From an uncultured Acidobacteriia bacterium (GTDB lineage Bacteria > Acidobacteriota > Terriglobia > Bryobacterales > Bryobacteraceae): a stretch of DNA of 53,944 bases. The notes beneath the pieces were generated by a model. The model did no database searches. It saw only the letters and a program-made list of their open reading frames with translations, and had not been told where the DNA came from. This document shows positions 32,261 to 44,127 of this stretch, one piece after another; position 1 is the stretch's first letter; each line of letters opens with the position of its first letter. The position numbers were made by a program, and so were the translations under genes. Location of the stretch: the NCBI GenBank assembly GCA_903900705.1, contig CAIUOG010000089.1, positions 1 through 53,944 of the forward strand, given 5' to 3'.

Positions 32261-34258
32261 ATGTTGCTTCCGATGCGCCTGCCCGCAATTCTTTTCGCCG
32301 CTTCCGCCGCCGCCTTCGCACAGGCCCCTACCGGGATTGACCTGGGCGCGATTGACCGGGCGGCGCAGCCCTGTAACGACTTCTACCAGTACGCCTGCGG
32401 AACATGGATGAAGAACAATCCGATTCCCGCCGATCAGGCCGGGTGGGGGCGCTTCAACGAACTGGCCGACCGGAACCGGCGCGTGCTGCGCACGATCCTC
32501 GAAAAGGCGGCCGTTGACAGCTCCGCGCGGACTCCGGCGGAACAGAAGATCGGCGACGCCTACGCCTCCTGTATGGACGAGAAGACCATCGAGGCAAAAG
32601 GCCTTGCGCCGATTCGACCCGAGCTGGACCGGATTCTCCGGATCTCCGGCAAACAGGCGCTGGCCGAAGAGGTGGCACGCCTGCAGTCTTATGGCATCTC
32701 CGCGCTTTTCCGTTTCGGCTCCGGGCAGGACTCGAAGGACGCCACGAAAACCATCGCGCAGCTCGGCCAGGGGGGCATTTCCCTGCCCGACCGAGACTAC
32801 TACCTGAAGACGGACGCGAAGTCGGTGGAGATCCGCGCGAAGTATCTGGCGCATCTCCGGAAGATGTTTGAACTGGCGGGACGGACGCCGGCGGAGGCAG
32901 AGGGCGATGCGAAGTCGGTGATGGAGGTCGAGACCTCGCTGGCGAAGGTTTCGATGGACCGCGTGGCGCTGCGGGACCCGCAGAAGCGTTACAACATGCG
33001 CACGGTGGCGCAGCTGGTGGCGCTGGCGCCGGATTTCGACTGGTCCACTTATATGAAGACGCTGGGCGTGAGCGTGGAGTCGCTGAACGTCTCGGCGCCG
33101 GATTTCATTCAGGGGATGAACGGGATTCTCGGCGGGAATCTGAAGCCGTATCTGGCGTGGCAGGTGTTAAACACCGCCGCGCCGCGCCTGCCGTCCGCGT
33201 TCGTGAAGCAGGATTTCGAGTTCTTCAGCAAGACGCTTTCCGGCATTGAAGTGATGCCGGAACGGTGGAAGACCTGCTCGCTGCTGGTGGACCGCGGCCT
33301 GGGCGAGGCGCTGGGGCAGAAATACGTTGAGGTCGCGTTCGGCAAGTCCGGCAAGGAGCGCACGCTCCAGATGGTGGGGGAAATCGAGTCGGAGATGGCG
33401 GAGGACATTCTCGCGATTCCGTGGATGAGTGAGGCGACGAAACAGCAGTCGCTGGCGAAGCTCAAGCTGGTGGCGAACAAGATCGGCTATCCGGATCAGT
33501 GGCGGGACTACTCTTCGGTGAAGATCACGCGGGATGACCTGCTGGGCAACGTGAGCCGGATGGACGCGTTCAACTACCGGCGGATGCTGGACAAGATCGG
33601 CAGGCCGCTGGATAAATCCGAATGGAGCATGACGCCGCCGACGGTGAACGCGTACTACAGCCCCGCCATGAACAATATCAATTTCCCGGCCGGAATTCTG
33701 CAGCCGCCGTTCTATTTTCGCGATGGCGATGAGGCGGCGAACTACGGGGCCATCGGCGCGGTGGTGGGCCATGAACTGACGCACGGCTTTGACGATCAGG
33801 GCCGGCAGTACGATGGCGAAGGCAACCTGCGCGACTGGTGGACGCCGGAAGACGCCAAGGCATTCCAGGACCGGGCCGACTGCATTGTGAATGAGTACAG
33901 CGGCTTTGTGGCCTCGGGCGACGTGAAGCTGAACGGGCGGCTGACGCTGGGGGAGAATGGCGCGGATAACGGGGGAATCCGGCTGGCGTATATGGCGCTG
34001 ATGGACAGCCTGGCGAAACACACGCTGTCCGAGATGGGCGGCTATACGCCGGAACAGCGGTTCTTCCTCGCCTATGGGCAGATCTGGTGCCAGAATATCC
34101 GGGACGAAGAGGCACGGAAGCAGGCGCTGACGAACCCGCATTCGCTGGGACGGTATCGGGTGAACGGCGTCTTACAGAATATGCCTGAATTTCAAAAAGC
34201 GTTTGGTTGCAAAACGGGACAGCCGATGGTGAGCCCGAATGCGTGCAGGGTCTGGTAA
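32261..34258 (+). CDS. M13 family zinc metallopeptidase (neprilysin/PepO-like)
   Basis: A 665-aa exported peptidase with a signal peptide (LPAILFAASAAAFAQ). The N-terminal domain opens with the usual QPCNDFYQYACGTWMKNNPI. The zinc site is GHELTH (H504, E505, H508) followed by FDDQGRQYDGEGN, with the third ligand E565 in ENGADNGG. The substrate-binding NAYYSPAMNNINFPAGILQP is intact, and the end GCKTGQPM through CRVW is typical. It cleaves peptides of up to about 50 residues in the periplasm or outside. Its stop overlaps the start of the next gene (TAATG), so the two peptidase-like genes are coupled. Confidence 0.92.
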   Translation: MLLPMRLPAILFAASAAAFAQAPTGIDLGAIDRAAQPCNDFYQYACGTWMKNNPIPADQAGWGRFNELADRNRRVLRTILEKAAVDSSARTPAEQKIGDAYASCMDEKTIEAKGLAPIRPELDRILRISGKQALAEEVARLQSYGISALFRFGSGQDSKDATKTIAQLGQGGISLPDRDYYLKTDAKSVEIRAKYLAHLRKMFELAGRTPAEAEGDAKSVMEVETSLAKVSMDRVALRDPQKRYNMRTVAQLVALAPDFDWSTYMKTLGVSVESLNVSAPDFIQGMNGILGGNLKPYLAWQVLNTAAPRLPSAFVKQDFEFFSKTLSGIEVMPERWKTCSLLVDRGLGEALGQKYVEVAFGKSGKERTLQMVGEIESEMAEDILAIPWMSEATKQQSLAKLKLVANKIGYPDQWRDYSSVKITRDDLLGNVSRMDAFNYRRMLDKIGRPLDKSEWSMTPPTVNAYYSPAMNNINFPAGILQPPFYFRDGDEAANYGAIGAVVGHELTHGFDDQGRQYDGEGNLRDWWTPEDAKAFQDRADCIVNEYSGFVASGDVKLNGRLTLGENGADNGGIRLAYMALMDSLAKHTLSEMGGYTPEQRFFLAYGQIWCQNIRDEEARKQALTNPHSLGRYRVNGVLQNMPEFQKAFGCKTGQPMVSPNACRVW

Positions 34259-35991
34259 TGCGGTATTGCCTGTTTTTACTCGCCGTTTCGGCTTTCGCGC
34301 AGCCAGAGACGAAAGGCTGGGTCGCGAGGAGCAATGAGAATGCTCAGATCCTGATCCGGCTGGATGCGAAGTATGGCCCGGAAGGCGCGTCGTCGCAGGG
34401 CGTGCCGGGGCTTGACGATCAGATCAGCAGCTTTTCTGCCGAAAAGAACGTTGCGCTCCGCGCCGATATCGTGAAGGCAGAAGGGGAGCTCAAAGCGCGA
34501 CTGCGCGCCGAGAAGGACCCGCTGGTACGGCAGGATCTTGAAATCCTGATCGGCGTGACGGAGCGCCAGTTGCGCGGCCTGGACGCGGAAGAGAAGACTT
34601 TTCTGCCCTACGCCAATGTGGCCGGGCTGATCTTTTTTGGTGAGAAAAGCCTGCTGGATGATCAGGTGAAGGCCGAGCGGCGGCCGGCCGCACTGGTCCG
34701 ACTGCGCAAGTACACGGGGATGGAGCCCGGTCTGCAGCCGGTCACGGTGCAGGCGGAGGAACTGTTTCGGGAGCGGACGAAGAATCCGGCGCTGCTGTAC
34801 CCGGCGAGGCTGGAGGTGGAGAAGGACCTGGAGAACACCACCACGTATGTGAACGGCATCGGGCTGCTGCTCGAAAAGTACAACCTGAAGGGCTACCAGG
34901 AGCCGCTCGCGAAGTTGCGTGAGCAGCTTGCCGAGTACGACGCGTTCCTTCGGAAGGAAGTGCTGCCGAAAGCCCGCGCCGATTTCCGCCTGCCGCCCGC
35001 CATTTACCGGACCGCGCTGGAGAACTATGGCGTGGATTACACGCCGGAAGAACTGACGAAGCTGGCGCACGCGGCGTTTGCCGATTACCAGAAGCAGATG
35101 CGGCAGATCGCGGCGGGCGTGGCGAAACAGCGCGGTTTGAAGTCGGCCGATTATCGCGACGTGATCCGCGAACTGAAGAAGGAGCAGTTCCGCAACAATG
35201 AGATTCTGCCGAAGTACGAGGCGACGCTCCAGCAGATTGAAGACATTGTGCGGAAGAATCATCTGCTGACGCTGCCGGAACGGCCCGCCATGATTGTGAT
35301 TGCGAGCGCGGCTGAGACAGCGCAGCAGCCCGCGCCGCACATGCAGCCCCCGCCGCTGATGAACAACAACGGGGAACGCGGCAAGTTTGTGCTGCCGCTG
35401 GATACCAAAGGCGCGGGCGGGGCGGAACTGAAATACGACGACTTCACGTTCGCGGCCGCGGCCTGGACGCTGACCGCGCATGAGGCCCGCCCCGGCCATG
35501 AACTGCAGTTCGATTCCATGGTGGAGCACGGCGTCTCACTCGCCCGCGCGCTGTTCGCCTTCAACAGCACCAATGTGGAAGGCTGGGGGCTCTACTCGGA
35601 ATGGTTCATGCTGCCTTACATGCCGGAAGAAGGAAAGCTGATCTCGCTGCAACTCCGACTGCTGCGGGCGGCGCGCGCCTTCCTCGACCCGGAACTGCAG
35701 GCCGGCGTCATCACTCCCGAACAGGCGATGGCGACGCTGCAGAATGACGTGGTCTGTTCGAAGGCCTTTGCGACCGAGGAGGTGGAGCGCTTTACGTTCC
35801 GTTCCCCGGGGCAGGCCGTTTCCTACTTCGACGGCTACACGCGCCTGCTGGAACTTCGCCTCGCGACCGAGAAAGCCCTGGGCCAAAAGTTCGACGCCGG
35901 CCGGTTTCATGACTTTGTGCTGGGCCAGGGGCTGCTGCCGCCGAACCTTCTGCGCAAGGCCGTGATGGAAGACTTCATCCCGAAACAGTAG
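34258..35991 (+). CDS. DUF885 family protein (putative metallopeptidase-like)
   Basis: A 577-aa protein. The start ATG 34258 overlaps the M13 stop and gives a clean signal peptide (MRYCLFLLAVSAFAQ). The DUF885 core contains the HEARPGHELQF motif (H408, E409, H414), then FNSTNVEGWGLYSEWFMLP. The HExxxGH-like arrangement suggests a metal-dependent hydrolase, probably acting on peptides; enzymatic function is not established for most members. It probably works with the M13 enzyme. A strong hairpin follows 9 bp after the stop. Confidence 0.85.
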   Translation: MRYCLFLLAVSAFAQPETKGWVARSNENAQILIRLDAKYGPEGASSQGVPGLDDQISSFSAEKNVALRADIVKAEGELKARLRAEKDPLVRQDLEILIGVTERQLRGLDAEEKTFLPYANVAGLIFFGEKSLLDDQVKAERRPAALVRLRKYTGMEPGLQPVTVQAEELFRERTKNPALLYPARLEVEKDLENTTTYVNGIGLLLEKYNLKGYQEPLAKLREQLAEYDAFLRKEVLPKARADFRLPPAIYRTALENYGVDYTPEELTKLAHAAFADYQKQMRQIAAGVAKQRGLKSADYRDVIRELKKEQFRNNEILPKYEATLQQIEDIVRKNHLLTLPERPAMIVIASAAETAQQPAPHMQPPPLMNNNGERGKFVLPLDTKGAGGAELKYDDFTFAAAAWTLTAHEARPGHELQFDSMVEHGVSLARALFAFNSTNVEGWGLYSEWFMLPYMPEEGKLISLQLRLLRAARAFLDPELQAGVITPEQAMATLQNDVVCSKAFATEEVERFTFRSPGQAVSYFDGYTRLLELRLATEKALGQKFDAGRFHDFVLGQGLLPPNLLRKAVMEDFIPKQ

Positions 35992-36000
35992 CTTTTCCGC

Positions 36001-36031
36001 CCATGCCGGTTGCCTGGAGTAACCGGCATGG
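36001..36031 (+). terminator. Perfect 11-bp hairpin after the M13/DUF885 operon
   Basis: CCATGCCGGTT (36001-36011) and AACCGGCATGG (36021-36031) with a 9-nt loop, 9 bp past the stop. No T-tract follows. Likely the transcript end between this operon and the BNR gene. Confidence 0.6.
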
Positions 36032-36069
36032 TAAGGTATTGCATCATTTCTCTCCAGGAGTAAAACACT

Positions 36070-38901
36070 TTGATTTCACGCCGTTTCTGGCTGCATTCCC
36101 TCACGGCCCTGTTTCTGACCGGGCTTTGCGTGTCCGCCGCAAACCAATATCCGGACAACCTGCTGGCGGGCCTGCAATGGCGCGACGTGGGCCCCATGCG
36201 CGCCGGGAGGTCATTCGGCGTGGCGGGTCACGTCAGTCAGCCGGACACCTTCTACTTCGGTTCCGTCGGCGGCGGCGTCTGGAAGACGGAAAACGCGGGG
36301 CGCACGTGGTTCCCGATTTCGGACAAAGGCATCCCGATCGGTTCGATCGGCGCGATCGCGGTGGCGCCTTCGGATGCGAATACGGTCTACGTTGGCACGG
36401 GTGAAAGCGATATCCGCAGCCAGAACTCCTACGGCATCGGGATGTTTAAGTCGAAGGACGCGGGCAGGACGTGGACGCATATCGGCCTCGAAAATACGCG
36501 GCAGATCGGTCGGGTGGTGGTGGATCCGCTCAACGCCAATCGCGTTTATGTGGCGGCGCTCGGCAGCATCTACAGCCCCAATCCGGACCGCGGCGTTTAC
36601 CGCTCGCTCGATGGCGGGGCGACGTGGAAGAAGATTCTGTTCAATACGAAAGATCCGAACAACGTCGGGGCCATCGATATTGCGCTGAACCCGAAGAATC
36701 CGCGCGTGCTTTATGCATCGCTGTGGGCGACGCGGCGTCCGCCATGGTCGGTCTATGCGCCGTCTTACATGCCGGGCAGCGGTCTTTACAAGTCGATTGA
36801 CGGCGGCGACACCTGGAAGAAACTGGGCGGGGGCATGCCGGATGACGACTTTGTCGGCCGCATCGGGATCTCTGTTTCGACCAGCAACCCGAACCGCCTC
36901 TGGGCGGTGGTGGATCACATCGGCGCGAGCGTTGCGGCTCCCCTGCGCGGCGGTGGCGGCGGGACTCCGCCCACGGCGAAGGGCGGCGTTTATCTCTCGG
37001 ACGATGCCGGCGTGACGTGGAAGCTGGTCAACAAAGAGACGCGTCTCTGGGGACGCGGCTGGTACTTCTCCGGCGTGACGGTGGACCCGGTGAATCCGGA
37101 CCGCGCTTACGTGATCAATACCGCCACCTACATGACGCTCGACGCGGGCAAGACGTTTGTGCCGGTAAAGGGCGCGCCGGGCGGCGACGACTATCATCAG
37201 CTCTGGATCAATCCGAAAGATCCGAACCGCATGGTGCTGAGCAGCGATCAGGGCACCGTGGTGAGCGTGGATGGATCCAAGACGTGGAGCACCTGGTACA
37301 ACCAGCCGACCGCGCAGATTTATCACGTTTCGGCCGATAACCGGTTCCCGTACTGGCTCTACGGCGCGCAGCAGGACAGCGGCGGCGTAGGCGTGAGCAC
37401 CTTCTCACGCGAAGGCGTGCTGTCTTTCCGCAACTGGGAGCCGATCTGCCTCGCCGGGGAAAGCGACACGGTGATCCCCGATCCGAAGGACGGCAACATC
37501 CTTTATGGCGCCGGCAACCAGCGCTGCGACCAGAACCTGAACGTGATTCTGCCCGGCAGCGGTGAACTGCCGCCGCCGGACCCGGAAGATCCGAACCGCA
37601 AGACCTGGACGTTGCCGCAGGTCTTCTCCGAAGCCGACGAGGCGCTTTATTACGCCAACCAGTTCGTGATGCGCTCCCGGGACCGGGGCAAGACCTGGGC
37701 GAAGATCAGCCCGGATCTGGCGCGCCGCAAGCCGGAGCCGCCGGCCAATCTGGATCCGGTCACGCTCAAAGACATCGACCAGCAGATGACGGATCGCTAC
37801 GGCGTGGTTTATACCCTCGGGCCCTCGCCGCTGAAGGCAAATGTGCTCTGGGCCGGTACGGATGACGGGCTGATCCACGTCACCATGGACGACGGCAAGA
37901 CCTGGAACACGGTCACGCCAACTTCGATGACCGACTGGAGCAAGGTCTCGCAGATTGAGGCCAGCCACTTCGACCCGATGACGGCCTATGCTTCCGTGGA
38001 CCGCCATCGCCTGGGCGACATGAAGCCTTACATCTACCGCACCTATGACGGCGGCAAGACCTGGAAGAATGCGGTGGAAGGCATTCCGACGGGCGCTTAC
38101 GTGAACTCGGTGAAGGAAGATCCGAAGACCAAAGGCCTGCTCTTCGCCGCCACGGAGCTGCGCGTTTATGTGTCGTTCAATGACGGCGAACTGTGGCAGC
38201 CGCTGCAGAACAATATGCCGGTCACCTCCATCCGCGACATTCTGGTGCATGGTGAGGACCTCGCCATTGCCACCCACGGGCGCGGCTTCTGGGTGATGGA
38301 TCAGATGAGTCCGCTCCGCCAGATTGCGGCGACCGGGGCACAGATTCTGAGTTCCGGCGCGCATCTCTTCCAGCCGGGCGAAACGATTGCGGTCCGCGCG
38401 GGTGGCATGAACGGCACTCCCCTGCCCCATGAAGAGCCGCAGATGATGAATCCGCCTGCCGGTGTGGTGGCGTACTACTGGCTGAAGACGGCTCCGGCCG
38501 GGCCGCTGAAGCTGGAACTGGTGGATGGGAATGGCGGGGTCCGCGCCTGCGCCGCCAGCGATACGCCGGTGAAGCCGGTGGATACGGAAGCGATCAATGT
38601 CCAGGCTTACTGGGAAGAACCGGCGCTGCCACCTTCGACAGCGCCGGGTATGCACCGGTTCGCCATCGGCGGAGCAGCGGGACGCGGCGGCGGGGGCGGA
38701 CGTGGAAGGGGAGCGGCGCCGGCCCCGAAAGACGCCTGCACCGGCGCGGTGACAGCGGCGCCTGCCCAGGGTGGGCGGGGCGGCGGACGGGGTGGCAACA
38801 ACGGGCTGCAGCCCGGCGCGTATACGGTCCGGCTGACGGTGGATGGCCAGACGTTGAGCCAGCCGGTGGCGGTGAAGCCGGATCCGCGCGGAGCGCGCTG
38901 A
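36070..38901 (+). CDS. Exported BNR/sortilin-type beta-propeller protein, paralogue 1
   Basis: A 943-aa protein with TTG start, preceded by CCAGGAG, and a signal peptide (LHSLTALFLTGLCVSAA). It has repeated Asp-box-like blades (GVWKTENAGRTWFPIS, GVYRSLDGGATWKKIL, YRTYDGGKTWKNAVEG) of the VPS10/sortilin and glycosyl-hydrolase-BNR type. These usually bind ligands or polysaccharide. The C-terminal 150 residues include a beta-domain and Gly/Arg/Ala-rich runs (GRGGGGGRGRGAAPAP). A second, longer paralogue lies at 44128. The substrate is unknown. Confidence 0.8.
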   Translation: MISRRFWLHSLTALFLTGLCVSAANQYPDNLLAGLQWRDVGPMRAGRSFGVAGHVSQPDTFYFGSVGGGVWKTENAGRTWFPISDKGIPIGSIGAIAVAPSDANTVYVGTGESDIRSQNSYGIGMFKSKDAGRTWTHIGLENTRQIGRVVVDPLNANRVYVAALGSIYSPNPDRGVYRSLDGGATWKKILFNTKDPNNVGAIDIALNPKNPRVLYASLWATRRPPWSVYAPSYMPGSGLYKSIDGGDTWKKLGGGMPDDDFVGRIGISVSTSNPNRLWAVVDHIGASVAAPLRGGGGGTPPTAKGGVYLSDDAGVTWKLVNKETRLWGRGWYFSGVTVDPVNPDRAYVINTATYMTLDAGKTFVPVKGAPGGDDYHQLWINPKDPNRMVLSSDQGTVVSVDGSKTWSTWYNQPTAQIYHVSADNRFPYWLYGAQQDSGGVGVSTFSREGVLSFRNWEPICLAGESDTVIPDPKDGNILYGAGNQRCDQNLNVILPGSGELPPPDPEDPNRKTWTLPQVFSEADEALYYANQFVMRSRDRGKTWAKISPDLARRKPEPPANLDPVTLKDIDQQMTDRYGVVYTLGPSPLKANVLWAGTDDGLIHVTMDDGKTWNTVTPTSMTDWSKVSQIEASHFDPMTAYASVDRHRLGDMKPYIYRTYDGGKTWKNAVEGIPTGAYVNSVKEDPKTKGLLFAATELRVYVSFNDGELWQPLQNNMPVTSIRDILVHGEDLAIATHGRGFWVMDQMSPLRQIAATGAQILSSGAHLFQPGETIAVRAGGMNGTPLPHEEPQMMNPPAGVVAYYWLKTAPAGPLKLELVDGNGGVRACAASDTPVKPVDTEAINVQAYWEEPALPPSTAPGMHRFAIGGAAGRGGGGGRGRGAAPAPKDACTGAVTAAPAQGGRGGGRGGNNGLQPGAYTVRLTVDGQTLSQPVAVKPDPRGAR

Positions 38902-38915
38902 TCACGCTGTAACGA

Positions 38916-39278
38916 TCAGGCCGAACCCCGGGCGGAAGCCGCGCTTTGCAGTGCGGCTTCCGCCAGTCCGGCCGTATCGAACATCCGGAACACCTTGTCC
39001 ATCCGGGTGAGTTTAAACATGCTGGCCACCGCGCCCTGTGCGCCGGAAATCACCAGATTGCCTTCTTTTCCCATCGACTTCAGCGCCGTAATCATCGCGC
39101 CCAGGCCGCTGGAATCGATGAACGTGACGGCCGAGAGATCCAGCACCATCGCCCGGTTACCGGCTTCAATGTAGTCCTTCAGCTGTGCCTTGAAACGGGG
39201 AGACACGTCGGCCGCGATCCGGTTGTCCAGAACCTTCACCACCAGGATCGCCCCGGTTTTCACTTCTTCAAATCGCAT
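38916..39278 (-). CDS. STAS-domain anti-sigma factor antagonist
   Basis: A 120-aa protein with AGGAG upstream of ATG 39278. It is a single STAS domain of the SpoIIAA/RsbV type with the phosphorylatable serine in VTFIDSSGLGAM (S56/S57). These proteins release a sigma factor by binding its anti-sigma when dephosphorylated, normally by a PP2C phosphatase such as the SpoIIE type. It lies 17 bp downstream of the nucleotidyltransferase gene in the same operon. Confidence 0.85.
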   Translation of the reverse strand: MRFEEVKTGAILVVKVLDNRIAADVSPRFKAQLKDYIEAGNRAMVLDLSAVTFIDSSGLGAMITALKSMGKEGNLVISGAQGAVASMFKLTRMDKVFRMFDTAGLAEAALQSAASARGSA

Positions 39279-39295
39279 GATTTCTCCTGAAGCCG

Positions 39296-40456
39296 TTAAT
39301 CGGCAATTCCTTTTGCCATTTCCAGCAATTCCAACTGGTCGGCGTCAAATTCCTGTTTGACTCTGGCGTCGTCCACCACCCAGCCAATCCCTGATTCTTC
39401 GATGCCGAAATGCAACCCGGAGGGTTCAATACACTGGCTTCCGAAAATCAGCAGTCGTTCCAGCCGGGCCACGGCACTCACGCGGGTGTAATCGCCCAGA
39501 ATGCACTCCCGGACCACCGCTCCAGGCTCGATCACGCAGCCTGCGCCGATGACGCAAGGCCCTTCCACAATCGCGCCGTCCCCAATCCACGAACTGCCGC
39601 CGATCACCACGGGCCCGGTCACGGTGGACTTCTCCGGGTTCCAGCGGACATTCGCCCCCACGCGAATTCCCGGGGCCACTTCCCTGCCCGGCAGCCGGTA
39701 GCCGCGAATCCCGCCGCTCACCGCGAGGCGGGAGGCATCCCAGTAATCCGGTACCGCGCCGATGTCCACCCACTGGAAAGGCAGCTCCACGCCGTAGATA
39801 CCCGCGCCGGCGGCGACGAGCGCCGGGAAGAGTTCACTCCCAATGTCGAACGGCCGGCCGGATGGGATGTGATCAAAGACGGAGGGCTCAAAGATGTAGA
39901 TCCCGGTGTTGATTTTGGTCGAGACAGCATCCTCCACGGCCGGCTTTTCCTGGAACCGCGTCACCCGGCCCGTCTCGTCCACCGCCACCACGCCGTACTT
40001 GAAGACCTCTTCGCGCGGCACGTCGCGCAGAATCATGGTGGCCACCGCGCCCGCCGCTTTGTGGAAGCGCACGGCCTCCTGAAAGTCGACGTCGATGAGG
40101 GCATCGCCGCAAAGCACCGCGAAGGTGTCGTCGAAGAAGCCGGAGAAATCCTGAATCCGCTTCATGCCACCGGCGGATCCCACCGCCTGGCCCTGCAGTT
40201 CGCCCCGGTTCAGCAGGCCTTCAAATGAGTAGGCGATTTCCACGCCGAAACGCGCGCCATCGCGGAAATAATCCTGAATCACGGGCGCAAGGTGACTGGT
40301 GTTTACCACCACCTGGTCGAAGCCGGAGTCCCGCAGGTGTTCGAGAATCGACTCCATGATCGGCTTGCCCAGGAGCGGAATCATGGGCTTCGGAACCACG
40401 TTCGTAATCGGCCGGACCCGGGTACCCTTACCCGCGGCCAGAATCATCGCCTTCAT
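39296..40456 (-). CDS. Sugar-phosphate nucleotidyltransferase with left-handed beta-helix domain
   Basis: A 386-aa protein. Residues 1-235: nucleotidyltransferase fold with LAAGKGTRVRPIT and PKPMIPLLGKPI (NTP-binding) and the metal-binding CGDALIDVD. Residues about 255-355: hexapeptide repeats of a left-handed beta-helix (VVIGGSSWIGDGAIVEGPCV). This is the plan of mannose-1-phosphate guanylyltransferases and glucose-1-phosphate thymidylyl/uridylyl-transferases; the sugar cannot be told. It lies 51 bp downstream of glgP, so a role in nucleotide-sugar supply from glucose-1-phosphate is plausible. Confidence 0.8.
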   Translation of the reverse strand: MKAMILAAGKGTRVRPITNVVPKPMIPLLGKPIMESILEHLRDSGFDQVVVNTSHLAPVIQDYFRDGARFGVEIAYSFEGLLNRGELQGQAVGSAGGMKRIQDFSGFFDDTFAVLCGDALIDVDFQEAVRFHKAAGAVATMILRDVPREEVFKYGVVAVDETGRVTRFQEKPAVEDAVSTKINTGIYIFEPSVFDHIPSGRPFDIGSELFPALVAAGAGIYGVELPFQWVDIGAVPDYWDASRLAVSGGIRGYRLPGREVAPGIRVGANVRWNPEKSTVTGPVVIGGSSWIGDGAIVEGPCVIGAGCVIEPGAVVRECILGDYTRVSAVARLERLLIFGSQCIEPSGLHFGIEESGIGWVVDDARVKQEFDADQLELLEMAKGIAD

Positions 40457-40507
40457 ATGCTTATCGCCCTATCCTCTATCATGCTATGCCGCCCCGGCGG
40501 GGCCGCA

Positions 40508-42961
<2,454 letters not shown>

Positions 42962-43094
42962 AGGCAACTCCTTTTCGGTCCAACTCACAAAGCGGACTCG
43001 TCGCGCCTGCCTTCAGGTTCCCAGATGCGAGCGCGCCCGTAAATACTAACCTTCGTTGATTGTGTTGCCAGGTACGATAACCTTTGAACTGTTT

Positions 43095-44078
43095 ATGCAC
43101 GCAGCCCCTGTACCCACGATTTCTCTGAAAAACACCGCGCTGCAGGTTTCCCGAATCTGTTTCGGCACCATGACGTTTGGCGGCCAGACGGATGAGGCGG
43201 AAGCCGCACGGCTCGTCCAAAGCTGCTTCGACCGGGGTATCAACTTCTTCGACACCGCCAACAATTACACCAACGGCGCATCGGAAACCATCCTTGGCAG
43301 GGTGCTGGGGGCACGCCGCAAGGATATTATTCTGGCCAGCAAAGTTTCGAATCCGGTGGGAGATGCGCCGGATCTCCAGGGCCTTTCGCGCCCCGCCATT
43401 TTGCGGTGCGTGGAGGACTCTCTGCGCCGTCTTGGCACCGATTATCTCGACATCTACTATCTGCACCTGCCCGACCGGAAAACGCCGATCGAAGAGACCC
43501 TCGCCACCATGAACGACCTGATCGAGCAGGGCAAAGTCCGCTATATCGCGAGTTCGAATTACTCCGGCTGGCAAATGGCGGAGATGTTCGCAATCTGCGA
43601 AAAGAATGGCTGGCAAAGACCCTGGCTCGCACAACCGCTTTACAACCTGGTCGCCAGGGGACTGGAGCAGGAATATCTCGAAATGTCCGCCCGCTTCGGC
43701 GTCTCCAACATCGTCTACAACCCGCTCGCCGGCGGGCTGCTGACCGGAAAACACCGTCGCGAAGCGCCGGACGCCGGCTCCCGCTTCGACAACAACGCCA
43801 TGTACCTCAACCGCTACTGGCATGAGGAGACCCTGCTCGCCGTGGAACGCTTGAAAATCGCCGCCGCGAAGGAAGGCCGAAGCCTGATCAGCGCCTCCCT
43901 CAACTGGCTGCTGCATCACACTCCGGTCGATTGCGCCATTCTGGGGGCTTCGCGTCCGGGAAACCTGGAAGAGAACCTCAGCACTCTTGCCGATGGCCCG
44001 CTCAGTCCGGAATTCTTGACCACCGCCGACAGAGTCTGGAAACAATTGCGCGGCAGCACCCCACAATACAACCGCTAA
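43095..44078 (+). CDS. Aldo/keto reductase
   Basis: A 327-aa NADP-dependent oxidoreductase from ATG 43095 (a TTG start at 43056 would add 13 poor-looking residues). The catalytic tetrad is D53 and Y58 (FFDTANNYTNGASE), K83 (ASKV) and H124 (YYLHLPD). The phosphate-binding region is near ILGASRPGNLEENL. The sequence is like the AKR group that includes Kv-beta/YghZ-type and Tas-type proteins. The substrate is unknown. Confidence 0.88.
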   Translation: MHAAPVPTISLKNTALQVSRICFGTMTFGGQTDEAEAARLVQSCFDRGINFFDTANNYTNGASETILGRVLGARRKDIILASKVSNPVGDAPDLQGLSRPAILRCVEDSLRRLGTDYLDIYYLHLPDRKTPIEETLATMNDLIEQGKVRYIASSNYSGWQMAEMFAICEKNGWQRPWLAQPLYNLVARGLEQEYLEMSARFGVSNIVYNPLAGGLLTGKHRREAPDAGSRFDNNAMYLNRYWHEETLLAVERLKIAAAKEGRSLISASLNWLLHHTPVDCAILGASRPGNLEENLSTLADGPLSPEFLTTADRVWKQLRGSTPQYNR

Positions 44079-44127
44079 GACCCGCGCAAAGGGACTGCTA
44101 CACTAAGCGGATTCAGGAGAGTACACC